In this document: positions 17,263 to 27,900 of the stretch, piece after piece
How positions within the stretch are numbered: the first letter of the stretch is position 1
Layout of the letters: every line of letters begins with the position of its first letter
Source: Chryseobacterium limigenitum
GTDB lineage: Bacteria; Bacteroidota; Bacteroidia; Flavobacteriales; Weeksellaceae
Direction: 5' to 3'
Length of the DNA: 64,000 bases
NCBI RefSeq assembly: GCF_900114875.1
Contig: NZ_FPKW01000001.1
Coordinates: 1-64,000, forward strand
Notes under the pieces: model-generated
What the model saw: only the letters and a program-made list of their open reading frames with translations
Told to the model about the DNA's origin: nothing
Database searches by the model: none
Made by a program: the position numbers and the translations under genes

Positions 17263-19467
17263 ATGAGCGCAAAAAAAGCCAATTTATCGGGCGAATTGAA
17301 AAAATATTTCGGATTTTCCACCTTCAAAGGTCAACAGGAAGAGATCATAGAAAATCTACTAAACGGAAAGGATATATTTGTTTTGATGCCTACAGGAGGG
17401 GGGAAGTCTTTATGCTACCAGCTTCCAGCTCTTATTTCTGAAGGAACCGCAATAGTGGTTTCGCCTTTGATAGCATTAATGAAGAATCAGGTGGATGCTG
17501 TAAATGGCCTTTCATCTGAAAGCGGAGTTGCGCACGTTTTAAATTCATCATTAAACAAAACGCAGACCAAACAGGTTTTTGACGATATTACAAGTGGTAG
17601 AACTAAACTGTTATATGTAGCTCCGGAATCTTTGATCAAAGAAGATTATGTTGATTTCTTTAAAGATGTCAAAATTTCTTTCGTTGCTATAGACGAGGCG
17701 CACTGTATTTCAGAGTGGGGTCACGATTTCAGACCGGAATACAGAAACTTAAAATCTATTATCGATAAAATTGCCGATGTTCCGGTGATTGCATTAACGG
17801 CAACGGCAACTCCAAAAGTTCAGGATGATATCCAGAAAACGTTGGGAATGACGAATGCTTTAGTCTTTAAGGAAAGTTTTAACCGTGCGAATTTATATTA
17901 TGAAGTTCGCCCAAAGGTTAATGTAGATAGAGAGATCGTTAAATTTATCAATGAGAGAAAAGGAAAATCAGGAATTGTTTACTGTTTAAGCCGAAGAAAG
18001 GTTGAAGAATTTGCTCAGCTTTTACAGGTGAACGGAATTAATGCACTTCCATATCATGCCGGACTTGATCAAAAGGTACGAGTTGCCAATCAGGATAAAT
18101 TTTTGATGGAAGATGCTGATGTAATTGTAGCTACGATCGCATTCGGAATGGGAATTGACAAGCCTGACGTACGATTTGTAATTCACTACGATTTCCCGAA
18201 ATCTCTGGAAAGTTATTATCAGGAAACCGGTCGCGCAGGTCGGGATGGTGGCGAAGGGTATTGCCTGTCGTTTTATGATCCTAAAGATATTGAGAAATTA
18301 GAAAAATTCTTAGCTCAAAAGCCCGTTTCCGAAAGAGAAATCGGATTACAGCTTTTAAATGAAGTCGTTGGTTACGCCGAAACTTCAATGAGCAGAAGAC
18401 AGTATATTCTGTATTATTTTGGTGAAATTTTTGATCCGATAACAGGAGAAGGAGCCAAAATGTGTGATAATGCATCCAATCCTCCGAAACTGAAAGATGC
18501 AACAGAAGACTTGAAAAAGGTGTTGGAACTGATCAGCGTAACTGGAGAAAAATTTAAGTCTAAAGATTTGATTTCTGTGATTGTTGGAAAGGAAAGTGCT
18601 GTGACAAAGTCGTATAAATTAGAACAAACTTCCTTCTTCGGCTTCGGAAAAGAAGATAAAGACAATTATTGGAAAACGATTTTAAGACAGGCTACAGTTC
18701 AGAATTTTCTTCAAAAAGATATTGAGACTTATGGAGTTTTAAAAATTTCTGAAAAAGGACAATTGGTTTTAAAAGGGGAACTTGAACATTCATTCTTAAT
18801 TGCTGAAGACCGAGAATTTGATCTTTCTCAGACAAAAGCTGAAAGTGATCAGGTTCAAATGCAGGCCAATGGAAGTTTAGACCAAAAACTATTTGAACAA
18901 TTAAAAGATCTCAGAAAAAAAGTCGCAAAAAAATACGGAATTCCGCCTTACACGGTCTTCATGGACCCGAGTTTGGAAGATATGACGGTTCAATATCCGA
19001 TCACATTGGATGAAATCGCCAAAATCTACGGAGTTGGAGAAGGAAAAGCCAAAAAGTACGGTAAAGAATTTGCTGATTTTATAAATACGTATGTTGAAGA
19101 TAACAACATAGAACGTACCCAGGATATGGTGTTGAAGCAGGTTGCGAATAAATCCAGCCATAAAGTTTTCATCATTCAGAGTACGGATAAAAAAATTGAC
19201 CTTGAAGATATTGCAAGAGCTAAAAACTTATCAATGGATGATCTGTTGAAAGAGATGGAACGTATTGTATATCAGGGTACAAAGTTGAATATCGATTATT
19301 ATATCGAAGATAATTTTGATGAAGATATTGTAGACGGTTTCATGGAATTCATGACCGAATCTGAAAGCGACAGTATGAAAGTCTTGTTGGACGAATTTGG
19401 AGATGAACTTTCTGATGAAGAAGTGAGAATGTTGAGAATCAAGTTTATCAGTGACGTTGCTAATTAA
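17263..19467 (+). CDS. recQ: ATP-dependent DNA helicase RecQ
   Basis: A 734-residue superfamily 2 helicase for recombination and fork repair. Walker A is TGGGKS at 44-49, the DEAH box at 144-147 (AIDEAHCISEWGHDFRPEY), and motif VI is in QETGRAGRDG. The RecQ C-terminal zinc-binding helices are present (RRQYILYYFGEIFDP...KMCDNASNPPK) but only one of the usual four cysteines remains. A winged-helix domain follows, then an HRDC-like domain at about residues 545-600 (LFEQLKDLRKKVAKKYG, YGVGEGKAKKYG). The last 110 residues are acidic. It has its own promoter and terminator. Confidence 0.95.
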   Translation: MSAKKANLSGELKKYFGFSTFKGQQEEIIENLLNGKDIFVLMPTGGGKSLCYQLPALISEGTAIVVSPLIALMKNQVDAVNGLSSESGVAHVLNSSLNKTQTKQVFDDITSGRTKLLYVAPESLIKEDYVDFFKDVKISFVAIDEAHCISEWGHDFRPEYRNLKSIIDKIADVPVIALTATATPKVQDDIQKTLGMTNALVFKESFNRANLYYEVRPKVNVDREIVKFINERKGKSGIVYCLSRRKVEEFAQLLQVNGINALPYHAGLDQKVRVANQDKFLMEDADVIVATIAFGMGIDKPDVRFVIHYDFPKSLESYYQETGRAGRDGGEGYCLSFYDPKDIEKLEKFLAQKPVSEREIGLQLLNEVVGYAETSMSRRQYILYYFGEIFDPITGEGAKMCDNASNPPKLKDATEDLKKVLELISVTGEKFKSKDLISVIVGKESAVTKSYKLEQTSFFGFGKEDKDNYWKTILRQATVQNFLQKDIETYGVLKISEKGQLVLKGELEHSFLIAEDREFDLSQTKAESDQVQMQANGSLDQKLFEQLKDLRKKVAKKYGIPPYTVFMDPSLEDMTVQYPITLDEIAKIYGVGEGKAKKYGKEFADFINTYVEDNNIERTQDMVLKQVANKSSHKVFIIQSTDKKIDLEDIARAKNLSMDDLLKEMERIVYQGTKLNIDYYIEDNFDEDIVDGFMEFMTESESDSMKVLLDEFGDELSDEEVRMLRIKFISDVAN

Positions 19468-19475
19468 AAATACAG

Positions 19476-19503
19476 CCTTATCCCTTTGTGGGTAAGGTTT
19501 TTA
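19476..19503 (+). terminator. recQ terminator
   Basis: CCTTATCCC (19476-19484) pairs with GGGTAAGG (19490-19497) with one bulged base, followed by TTTTT. The glycosyltransferase ATG lies three bases beyond. Confidence 0.65.
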
Positions 19504-19505
19504 CT

Positions 19506-20591
19506 ATGACGAAAAAAATTTCTGTTATGTTTATTCTGCCGGATCTTGAAACCGGAGGCGCAGAAAGAATTGTTACCACGATTGCAAACCACCTTTCCAG
19601 AGATCGGTTTGAACCTAAGATTTTGCTTTTACGTAAAAAAGGCGGATATCTTAATCTTGTTAAAGAAGATGTTGAAATTATTGATATTAATACAGAAAGA
19701 ATCAGACATTCTTTAAAGCCTATTCTTGCTGAAATTTATAGAAGAAAACCGGATATTGTGTTTTCCGGATTTGGAGAAGTAAATGCTTATTTGGCATTAT
19801 TTATTAAGCTTTTTCCACGAACAAAATTTATCGCAAGAGAAACAAATGTGGTTACAGAACATGTAACAAGAAAAGAGATAAAATTTTTCTATAATTTTTA
19901 CAATAACTATCAGAGAATCATTGCGCAAAGTGATGATATGATGAAAGATTTAACGGGTAATTTCAATATTAAGTCGAATAAAATTATTAAAATAAATAAT
20001 CCTGTCGATTTTGAATTTATAAATCAAAAACTATCAACAGCTGTAAAGCCCGAAAGCTTTAAATACAATTATAAAAATGTTGTAGCCATTGGAAACTTAT
20101 CTTCCAGAAAGGGTTTCGATAACTTGTTGAAAGTCTTTTCAAGGCTTAAAAATGAAAATATCTTACTCCATATTTTAGGAGACGGAAAAGACAGGGAAAT
20201 TTTACATCAAATGAAAGATTTCTTAGGATTAAAGAACGTTTTCTTTCATGGAAGACAGGAAAATCCTTATCAGTTTCTGAAATTTGCCGATCTTTTTATT
20301 CTTTCATCAAGGTATGAGGGTTTCCCGAATGTTTTATTGGAAGCCGGAGCTTGCGGAACGTATTCTTTGGCGAATAATTGTCCGGGTGGAATTAATGAAA
20401 TCATTCAGCCTCGAGTTAACGGAGAAGTTTCTGATATTGAAAATTACGAAGATTTTTCACAAAAAGTAATGAGCATTCTGCATGGAAGTTATGATAAAGA
20501 TTCTATTAAAAATTCAATCAGATCAAGGTTTTCAAAGGATATTATTTTAGATAAATATGAAAAGGTTTTGCTTGATTTAATGAAGAAATAA
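19506..20591 (+). CDS. Glycosyltransferase family 4 protein
   Basis: A 361-residue GT-B glycosyltransferase. The chosen ATG at 19506 gives MTKKISVMFILPDLETGGAE, the typical start of this family; a GTG at 19488 lies within the recQ terminator loop and is unlikely. The donor-binding C-terminal half has VAIGNLSSRKGFDNLLKV, HILGDGKDRE and SSRYEGFPNVLLEAGACG, which includes the E-x7-E motif of GT4. It would add a sugar to a polysaccharide or lipid-linked precursor at the cytoplasmic face; the acceptor is unknown, as it is not within a polysaccharide cluster. Confidence 0.9.
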   Translation: MTKKISVMFILPDLETGGAERIVTTIANHLSRDRFEPKILLLRKKGGYLNLVKEDVEIIDINTERIRHSLKPILAEIYRRKPDIVFSGFGEVNAYLALFIKLFPRTKFIARETNVVTEHVTRKEIKFFYNFYNNYQRIIAQSDDMMKDLTGNFNIKSNKIIKINNPVDFEFINQKLSTAVKPESFKYNYKNVVAIGNLSSRKGFDNLLKVFSRLKNENILLHILGDGKDREILHQMKDFLGLKNVFFHGRQENPYQFLKFADLFILSSRYEGFPNVLLEAGACGTYSLANNCPGGINEIIQPRVNGEVSDIENYEDFSQKVMSILHGSYDKDSIKNSIRSRFSKDIILDKYEKVLLDLMKK

Positions 20592-20673
20592 TCATCGTAA
20601 CCTATTTTATGAGCTTTTATATTTCCTTACATTTGCTCTCCAAAATTTTATCTAAAAAGTCAATATTTAATAC

Positions 20674-21024
20674 ATGAAAAAAATCCCCAAAATTGGATGC
20701 GCTTGCGAAAAACCTACCTCCGATTATACTGAATACAGAAGTTCAGAATTAGGAATAGACCATACTAATGGAAGAAATGCCGAAGTAATGATTCAACAAT
20801 GCAAGCTTTGTCAGAGAATTTGGATTCATTATTTTGTTGAATTTGAGCATCATTCTAAATCCGGAAGATGGTATAAAGGAATTGTTACTAAAAAAGACCG
20901 TTCACAAATAACTCCGGAAAATGCCGTGGAATTTTTAGAAAATCTGGAATGGTATGTTTATGGAGGCTCTTATTTTCAAAGTACGGGAACATTTGGTGAA
21001 GGGAAAGTGAACGTGGATGTGTAA
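20674..21024 (+). CDS. Small cysteine-containing protein of unknown function
   Basis: The 116-residue product has CAC at residues 9-11 and CKLC at about 43-46 (IQQCKLCQRIWIHYFVEFEH), a layout that could bind one zinc. The C-terminal half is aromatic (NLEWYVYGGSYF) and ends EGKVNVDV. No signal peptide or membrane segment. Codon use looks like its neighbours. I do not recognise the family. Confidence 0.65.
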   Translation: MKKIPKIGCACEKPTSDYTEYRSSELGIDHTNGRNAEVMIQQCKLCQRIWIHYFVEFEHHSKSGRWYKGIVTKKDRSQITPENAVEFLENLEWYVYGGSYFQSTGTFGEGKVNVDV

Positions 21025-21088
21025 ATTCTGTTTTAAATTAAAAACACTATTAAAAATCAATTAAAATAATTGAAATTTTAAAAAAACC

Positions 21089-21415
21089 ATGAATGACGAA
21101 TTAAAAAAAGAAATACACAGTAAGTATAAAAAATACGTCGCTGGAAATTATAATGAAAAATATATTTACCGATTAATACTTCAGGAAGGTTATAATAAAC
21201 AGGATGTAGATGAAGTAATGAAGGAAATACATGCTGAAAAACAGAAAGTATTAAAACAAAAAAATAAATATCGTACTATTATTAGCATCATACTATATAT
21301 AGTGGGTACTATTATTTTTTTTTCAGGGATAGTATTAATGACTTTAGCGGGGCCTAGATTTGGAATTGCTGCAATTGTTCTTGCAGTAATCATATGGATA
21401 AGGGCAAATAGATAA
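21089..21415 (+). CDS. Small membrane protein of unknown function
   Basis: A 108-residue protein. The first 55 residues are charged and helical (RLILQEGYNKQDVDEVMKEI resembles a short helical DNA- or protein-binding hairpin). Two membrane helices follow at about 60-80 and 84-103 with a short loop (LAGPRFG). It is preceded by 64 bases of AT-rich DNA with no clear promoter. Function unknown. Confidence 0.6.
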   Translation: MNDELKKEIHSKYKKYVAGNYNEKYIYRLILQEGYNKQDVDEVMKEIHAEKQKVLKQKNKYRTIISIILYIVGTIIFFSGIVLMTLAGPRFGIAAIVLAVIIWIRANR

Positions 21416-21498
21416 TAACTGTTTTATATATTTTTTCAAACCTTAAATTCAATATATAAATTTGACAAATCTCACTTTCTCACGTGGTAATTAATCAG

Positions 21499-21506
21499 TA
21501 AATTTG
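21499..21506 (+). promoter_or_regulatory. -7 box of the lpdA promoter
   Basis: TAAATTTG matches TAnnTTTG exactly; a TTTC about 20 bases upstream could act as the -33 element. The ATG is 43 bases downstream. Confidence 0.45.
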
Positions 21507-21549
21507 TAAGAATAAAGAAATTTAATAATAAACAAATTCATAAAATAAC

Positions 21550-22953
21550 ATGAGTCAATTCGATGTTACCGTAATCGGTTCTGGTCCTGGTGGTTATGTT
21601 GCTGCAATTCGTGCTGCACAATTAGGTTTCACAACAGCAATTATTGAAAAATACCCAACTTTAGGCGGAACTTGTCTTAACGTGGGATGTATTCCGTCAA
21701 AAGCGCTTTTAGACAGCTCTGAACATTTCGAAAATGCAAAACATAATTTCGCAGGTCACGGAATCATTATCAATGAGCCTCAGGCAGACATTGCAAGAAT
21801 GATTGAGCGTAAAAACGAAGTTATCAAGCAAAATACAGACGGAATCAGCTATCTGATGAACAAAAACAAAATCACTGTTTTTGAAGGTGTTGGAAGCTTC
21901 GAGTCTGCCACTCAGATCAAAGTAACGAAAAACGATGGTTCTACGGAAACGATCGATTCTAAATATACAATCATTGCAACGGGTTCTAAGCCGTCTTCAT
22001 TGCCTTTCATTACATTAGATAAAGAAAGAGTAATTACTTCTACGGAAGCTTTAAACCTTAAGGAAATTCCTAAGCATTTGGTAGTGATCGGAGGTGGAGT
22101 TATCGGTCTTGAATTAGGTTCAGTTTACCTAAGATTAGGAGCTCAGGTAACTGTTGTTGAATTTATGGACAAGATCATTCCTACAATGGACGGAGCTTTA
22201 AGTAAAGAATTAACTAAGGTTCTTAAAAAACAGGGGATGAAATTCATGCTTTCTACAGCGGTTTCTGCAGTTGAAAGAAATGGAGATACTGTAAAAATTA
22301 CGGCTAAAGATAAAAAAGGAGAAGAAGTAACTGTTGAAGGAGATTACTGTCTAGTTTCTGTAGGCAGAAAACCTTTCACAGACGGTCTTGGATTGGAGAA
22401 AGCAGGTGTTGAGCTTGACGAAAGAGGAAGAGTAAAAACAAACGATCACTTACAGACTAACGTTGCCAACATCTACGCGATCGGTGACGTTATCAAAGGG
22501 GCAATGTTGGCTCACAAAGCTGAAGAAGAAGGAGTTTTTGTTGCTGAAACATTGGCCGGACAAAAACCTCACGTTAATTATAACCTAATTCCTGGTGTTG
22601 TTTACACCTGGCCTGAAGTTGCCGGAGTTGGTAAAACTGAAGAGCAGTTGAAAGAAGAAGGCGTAGCTTACAAAGTTGGATCTTTCCCGATGAGAGCTTT
22701 AGGAAGAAGCCGTGCTAGTGGTGATGTTGATGGTTTGGTTAAAATCCTTGCAGACGAAAAAACTGACGAAGTTTTAGGAATGCACATCATCGGAGCAAGA
22801 GCTGCTGACTTAATTGCAGAGGGTGTAATCGCTATGGAATTCCGTGCAAGTGCTGAAGATATTGCAAGAAGTTCTCACGCTCACCCAACATATGCAGAAG
22901 CTATTAAAGAAGCTGCATTGGATGCGACAGGAAAAAGACCTATTCACATGTAA
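21550..22953 (+). CDS. lpdA: Dihydrolipoyl dehydrogenase (E3)
   Basis: A 467-residue flavoenzyme that reoxidises dihydrolipoamide of the 2-oxoacid dehydrogenase complexes and the glycine cleavage system. FAD-binding GSGPGGYVAAIRAAQLG is at 10-26, and the redox disulphide is Cys42-x4-Cys47 in GGTCLNVGCIPSK. The NAD site is VIGGGVIGLELG, the second FAD motif is IYAIGDV, and the catalytic His-Glu pair lies in HAHPTYAEAIKEAA near the C-terminus. Codon use appears more biased than in its neighbours (frequent GGT, CGT and AAC), as expected of a highly expressed gene. It is transcribed alone with its own terminator. Confidence 0.96.
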   Translation: MSQFDVTVIGSGPGGYVAAIRAAQLGFTTAIIEKYPTLGGTCLNVGCIPSKALLDSSEHFENAKHNFAGHGIIINEPQADIARMIERKNEVIKQNTDGISYLMNKNKITVFEGVGSFESATQIKVTKNDGSTETIDSKYTIIATGSKPSSLPFITLDKERVITSTEALNLKEIPKHLVVIGGGVIGLELGSVYLRLGAQVTVVEFMDKIIPTMDGALSKELTKVLKKQGMKFMLSTAVSAVERNGDTVKITAKDKKGEEVTVEGDYCLVSVGRKPFTDGLGLEKAGVELDERGRVKTNDHLQTNVANIYAIGDVIKGAMLAHKAEEEGVFVAETLAGQKPHVNYNLIPGVVYTWPEVAGVGKTEEQLKEEGVAYKVGSFPMRALGRSRASGDVDGLVKILADEKTDEVLGMHIIGARAADLIAEGVIAMEFRASAEDIARSSHAHPTYAEAIKEAALDATGKRPIHM

Positions 22954-22985
22954 TTATAACTGATTAATTTTTAATCATTTAAATA

Positions 22986-23019
22986 TAAAAGAGAAATCAT
23001 TTTTGGTTTCTCTTTTTTT
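22986..23019 (+). terminator. lpdA terminator
   Basis: AAAAGAGAAATC and GGTTTCTCTTTTTTT form a stem with a T run, about 33 bases after the lpdA stop. Confidence 0.75.
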
Positions 23020-23055
23020 GGCATAAAAATGGAAATTGACCTAATAAATTTAGTT

Positions 23056-23913
23056 ATGAGAAATATTTTTATCGGTTTACTGTTTTTTGCAGGAATCTAT
23101 TCATTTGCACAGGAAGCAGGAAAGGCAGGAGAGCTTTTAAGAAATGAAGCTTCTGCGACAGAAATGCAGTCGGCCAAGAGCAAAGGTTTAGATAACAGAA
23201 ATGATAATTCAAATAATTCTGGTTTTAGAAATCCGAATAATCAAAATAACAGAGGAAGAAATCCAAATTATCAATGGAATCAGAACTATGGGTATTCAGA
23301 AGTCTTTCTTAGAATTCCTGAAATGGGATATTTTACGGTAGAACTGGGCGATCAAGTAATTTCAAACAATTCCGGGAAATATCGTTTTTTTGATTTGCAA
23401 TCGGGGAGAGTTCCGATCTCAATTTATGATAATGGATTTTTAATTTATCGAACGACTTTACAACTTCGAAATAATAACAGATTGGTACTGGATTTTTTCA
23501 CTAATAATGGGCTGTATTTATTAGATTCATATCCGGTTCAGAGTCAGTCTTACGGTTTCAATGACTGGAATGATGTTTGGAACGATCTGTATGGAAATAA
23601 TCAATCAGGAAATTGGAATAATTCTGGAAATGTGATGGATCATAATACTTTCCGTCAGTTTTTTTTGATGTTTGATAAGGAGCCATTTGATGACGGTAAA
23701 ATTGCAATGATCAACCAGCAGATGCGCAATTCACAATTTACATCCGAACAAATCCGAGATCTGGTAAAGTCTATCAGTTTTGATAAAAACAAAATTATGC
23801 TGGCCAAATCTATGTAGAAAAGATGTGTAGATAAAAATAGATATTTTCTGGTAAGCGACGCATTTGATTATGAAAGCAGTAAACGCGAGCTGAGGGAATT
23901 TATAGCTAAATAA
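23056..23913 (+). pseudogene. DUF4476 secreted protein gene with premature in-frame stop
   Basis: ATG 23056 opens a signal peptide (MRNIFIGLLFFAGIYSFAQ); an upstream ATG at 23029 would spoil it. An Asn/Gly-rich linker (about residues 45-80), a beta-sandwich-like middle and a C-terminal DUF4476 domain (FRQFFLMFDKEPFDDGKIAM) follow. The frame stops at TAG 23815-23817 after IMLAKSM, but the same frame continues KRCVDKNRYFLVSDAFDYES and SKRELREFIAK to TAA 23911-23913. That is the normal end of DUF4476, where a Tyr is expected at the stop. The product is therefore short by 32 residues. A truncated but stable protein cannot be ruled out. Confidence 0.78.
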
Positions 23914-23921
23914 TTAAGATA

Positions 23922-23952
23922 AAAAAAGAGAAGTAGATTGCTTCTCTTTTTT
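23922..23952 (+). terminator. Terminator after the DUF4476 gene
   Basis: AAAAAAGAGAAG (23922-23933) and CTTCTCTTTTTT (23941-23952) form a perfect 12-bp stem with T tail. It follows the second stop codon, not the premature one, which supports the longer original gene. Confidence 0.85.
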
Positions 23953-24017
23953 GTTTTTGAAGCTCAAACTCTAAAACTCTCAACCACACTCACCCAAAAA
24001 CTAGCAATTATTTTCCG

Positions 24018-24025
24018 TACCTTTG
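24018..24025 (+). promoter_or_regulatory. -7 box of the cvfB-like gene
   Basis: TACCTTTG matches TAnnTTTG, 19 bases before the ATG at 24045. Confidence 0.5.
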
Positions 24026-24044
24026 TCGCTTAATTTTATCATTA

Positions 24045-24869
24045 ATGCAATTAGGGAAAACTCAAACTTTAAAAATTTCAGAAAAAACAAGTTCTGGATT
24101 AATATTAACGGACGAATCTGGTGAAAAAGCTTTTTTGCCTAAAATTTTCGTTCATGAAGAAAAAGAAATCGATGAAGAAATTGAAGTTTTCGTATATCAG
24201 GATGATAATAAATTAAAAGCAACTACTGAAACTCCATTAGCAGAAGTAGGAGAGTTTGCGGTAATGGGCTGTGTACAGAGTCTTCCAAGTGGTGCGTTTA
24301 TGGATTGGGGGATCATTAAAGACCTTTTCATTCCTTACAAACAGCAGAAGTCTAAAATTCTTGAAGGAAAAAGATATCTAGTTTATCTGTATGTTGATGA
24401 AAGGCTAGATTTGATCACAGGAACTACAACGTTCAAAAGAAATCCTCAGTATGAAGATCTTCCTTTCCAAAAAGGAGATAAAGTAGATTTGATCTTAATG
24501 AACGAAAGTGAATTAGGTTGGAATGTTGTGATCAACAAACAATATATCGGACTTATTTACGCTTCCGACGTTTTCAAAAAACTATATCCGTTATCTGAAG
24601 AAAAAGGCTACATCAAAGCAATCCGTGAAGATGGAAAAATTGATGTTTCTCTACAGCCTGAAGGTTTTGAAAATATTGATGAGTTTAAACAAAAGATTTT
24701 GGATAAATTAAATGACAATTATGGTTTATTATATTTGTCAGATAAATCTACTCCGGAAGAGATCCAAGATACACTTCAAATGAGTAAAAAGAACTTTAAG
24801 AAAGCCCTTGGCGGATTGTATAAAGATAAGATTGTTGAGATCTTAGATGATAAGATCAAATTAGTATAA
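24045..24869 (+). CDS. cvfB: CvfB-like S1 RNA-binding protein
   Basis: A 274-residue cytosolic protein made of S1-type OB folds and a C-terminal winged helix. The signs are AFLPKIFVHEEKEIDEEIEV (first S1), AFMDWGIIKDLFIPYKQQ (second), GLIYASDVFKKLYPLSEEKGYIKAIREDGKIDVSLQP (third), and KSTPEEIQDTLQMSKKNFKKALGGLYKDK (winged helix). This order is that of CvfB/YitL, which binds RNA and affects virulence gene expression in Staphylococcus. The role in Flavobacteriia is not established. It is monocistronic, convergent with the T9SS protein gene. Confidence 0.88.
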   Translation: MQLGKTQTLKISEKTSSGLILTDESGEKAFLPKIFVHEEKEIDEEIEVFVYQDDNKLKATTETPLAEVGEFAVMGCVQSLPSGAFMDWGIIKDLFIPYKQQKSKILEGKRYLVYLYVDERLDLITGTTTFKRNPQYEDLPFQKGDKVDLILMNESELGWNVVINKQYIGLIYASDVFKKLYPLSEEKGYIKAIREDGKIDVSLQPEGFENIDEFKQKILDKLNDNYGLLYLSDKSTPEEIQDTLQMSKKNFKKALGGLYKDKIVEILDDKIKLV

Positions 24870-24872
24870 AAT

Positions 24873-24902
24873 AAAAAGGAGCAGAATTTTCTGCTCCTTT
24901 TT
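24873..24902. terminator. Bidirectional terminator
   Basis: AAAAAGGAGCAGAA (24873-24886) and TTCTGCTCCTTTTT (24889-24902) form a perfect 14-bp stem with a 2-base loop between convergent genes. Confidence 0.9.
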
Positions 24903-24908
24903 TTATGT

Positions 24909-27900
24909 TTAATCTCTGTTTTTAATGAGTAACCAACCTGTGTAAACTCTTCCGTCGGAAACTTTTATCGTATACCAGTAATTTCCTGTAGGTAATGGAG
25001 TTCCGTTGAGTTTTCCGTCCCATTCAAGAGGTTTTTTAGAGATGATTTCTTTGAAAACAGGAAGACCTCTTCGATCGTAAAGATTGATTTCAGTTCCGGG
25101 GTAATTTTCTAGTCCAACAATCTTCCATTTATCGTTTCTTCCATCTCCGTTTGGTGTTATAGCATTCGGAATATTAAAAATTGAAAAAATCTTTTCGCCA
25201 ATAATACATCCGCCTTTGGTTCTTACATACACTTTGTATTCTCCAATTGTCAGATTATTGAAAATATTTGAATCTTGCCAGATAAAATTATCTAAAGAAT
25301 ACTCATAATTTCCGGTTGCGGAAAGAATAACCGTTGCGGTACTATTATTGATGTTTACAGAAACAATTTCAGCAAGAATAGAGTATTTTACCTCAATCGT
25401 ATCTATGTCTTCACATCCAAAATTGTTCGTTACTTTTACAAAATAAATTCCAGGAGTTGAAACGGTGATTGTTTGAGTGGTTGCTCCGGTATTCCATAGA
25501 TACGATGCAAAACCATTTCCGGCGTCTAATGTTACCGTTTTGCCTTTACAGAATTCTATACTGTCCGGAAGTTTAATCTGAGGTTTTGGATTAAGGGTTA
25601 TATTTAATCTTACAATGATAAAACAACCGTCCGTTGTAGCAACTTTCACATGAATGATCGTTGTTCCTATACTTAAAACATAACCTGATGGGTTTGTAAT
25701 GATATTTCCCGTATTATCTGTGTAAGTGAAAATATAATTATTCGGATTAGCAATGATGTCATCTTCATAAGAATGAAGGTTTACTGTCATTGTATTTGCC
25801 GTTGTTGAATTACATAATGTGTCCGTAAAGTCATGTGCAGGAACATTATTGGTTGAAAGTGTAACTGCAATAGCCAATTTTTCAGACTCACATCCATTTA
25901 AAATTTGAGTAACAAAGTAAGTTTGTCCATTAACAAGCGGAGTTGTTGTAGGTAAAACATTTCCGGCAGCATTGTAGAATATTAAAGAAGTTCCCGTTAC
26001 AACTAAGTTTGCTAGCGTAGGATTTGCCGAAGCACAGAAATCCTGTGTAATATTTCCTGTCGGTTTTGGAGTATTATTTACCGTAATCTGGATACCAATC
26101 TTATTACTTTCGCAGCCATTTATAGTTTGTGAAGCGTAATAGGTCTGTCCGTTTACAAGTGGAGTAGTTAAAGGTAAAATATTATTTGCTGCATCATACC
26201 ATTTGATGTTTTGCCCTGTAACTTGTATGTCTGAAATTTTGGGTTGATTAATGAAACAGAACGATTGATTTGTATTTGCTGTTGGAGTTGTTCCTTGTAT
26301 TGAAAATACTTTAAAAGGTGTCTTTTCACTTTCACATCCATTATTATATTGAGCTACAAAATAAGTTGCTCCTGAAACAATATAAGCGTAATTGCTTAGT
26401 AGATTTCCATTGATATCATAGAAATGGATGTTTTGATTGCTATTAATATTCAATTGATTAAGTGTCATTTGACTTACATTAGAACAGAAATAAAAATCAT
26501 TTACAACAAGTTGAGGAGGTGACGTTTTAATAACTACATTAACGGCCAGTCTTTTTGAGTTAAAAGGGCAAGATTCGTCTTGTACTGATGCATAATAAGT
26601 TGCATTGTTTTGTAATGGAGTGTTGCCAGCTAGAGGAGTTGTTGAAATCGGTGAATTATACCATGTTGTATAAGATGTTTTAGGATAAAGATCTTGAATT
26701 GTAGGGTTTGTTAATGAACAAAAAGTCTGTGTTTTATCTCCATCAGGAGTTCCGTTATAACATTTTCCGAATTTTTGAACAAAAGAATTCTGATAGCCTT
26801 GATATGCTACAATTTCCTTCACATCAGGATCAGGATTAAAATCTTGAAAACTATCAAAATTTCCGGCATTAATAATATTTCCTTCATAATCAATGTTTTG
26901 ACTTAAAGAATAAGTGGAAAAATCACTTTTGTTATATATTAATTTTCCATCATTTCTGAATTTCAAATAATAAGCCCTCGATGAATGCGAACCGTAACCT
27001 ATATAATTTTGAAACAGATCTAATCTTTTTACAGTTTCCTCGCTACCGTCATTCCCGTTAATAACTTTAAAAATTTCATCTGAATATTTTACAAAAAAAT
27101 TGATTGTATTATCTGTATTTAAACCAATCGTAAGAAAATCATAACCATCATCAGCCTTAATCACGGAGTTCCATACATGTTGACCGTTATTATTTACCTT
27201 ATAAATTACATTTCTTCCTCCTGTGGGAAGGTTTACCGATGCATTCGTGAAGTTAAAAGTTTGTGGCTCATAAAAAGTGTTGGCAGTATAAATATTGTTA
27301 TCGTTATCAATCGCAATTTTTGAGTTTGATACTGCATTCATTGAAGGTCCGTGTGCCAAATGCTGAAGCCATTGAGTAGTTCCTGCGGAACTGAATTTTG
27401 CTAAGAAAAATCTATTGGTAGCTTGGGGGATATTAGCTGGAAAATACTGCGAAGAATTAATGATCAAAGTTCCATTATAATTTCCTAAAACAACGATTTC
27501 GTTATTTTTATTTACTTTTACACAATTGAGTTCTGCTGTATGAATAGGTATTGCCCAAGAAAGTGCTCCATTTGATGCATTTTTCATTAGGAATGAGCCA
27601 TTAGGAGCTGGTAAGGGATGAACTACGTTTGGGTCGGGATCAAAATCAGTAAAAGATCCGTTGTAGTTTGCATATCTGCCTAAAGTCACAATGTCATTAT
27701 TTTCGTCTATAGTACTCGTGAAACTAGAACCATATCGGTAAACATTTCCAAATATAAAAAATCCATTGTTATTCCATTTGGTAATAAATCCAACTCCTTC
27801 GTAATTATTTTGAGCAAAAATATCATTAGTATTTGGGTTTAGTTTTAAATTATTCCCATCAGCAGCCCCGGAAATAATAAGATTATCCATTTTGTCAACT

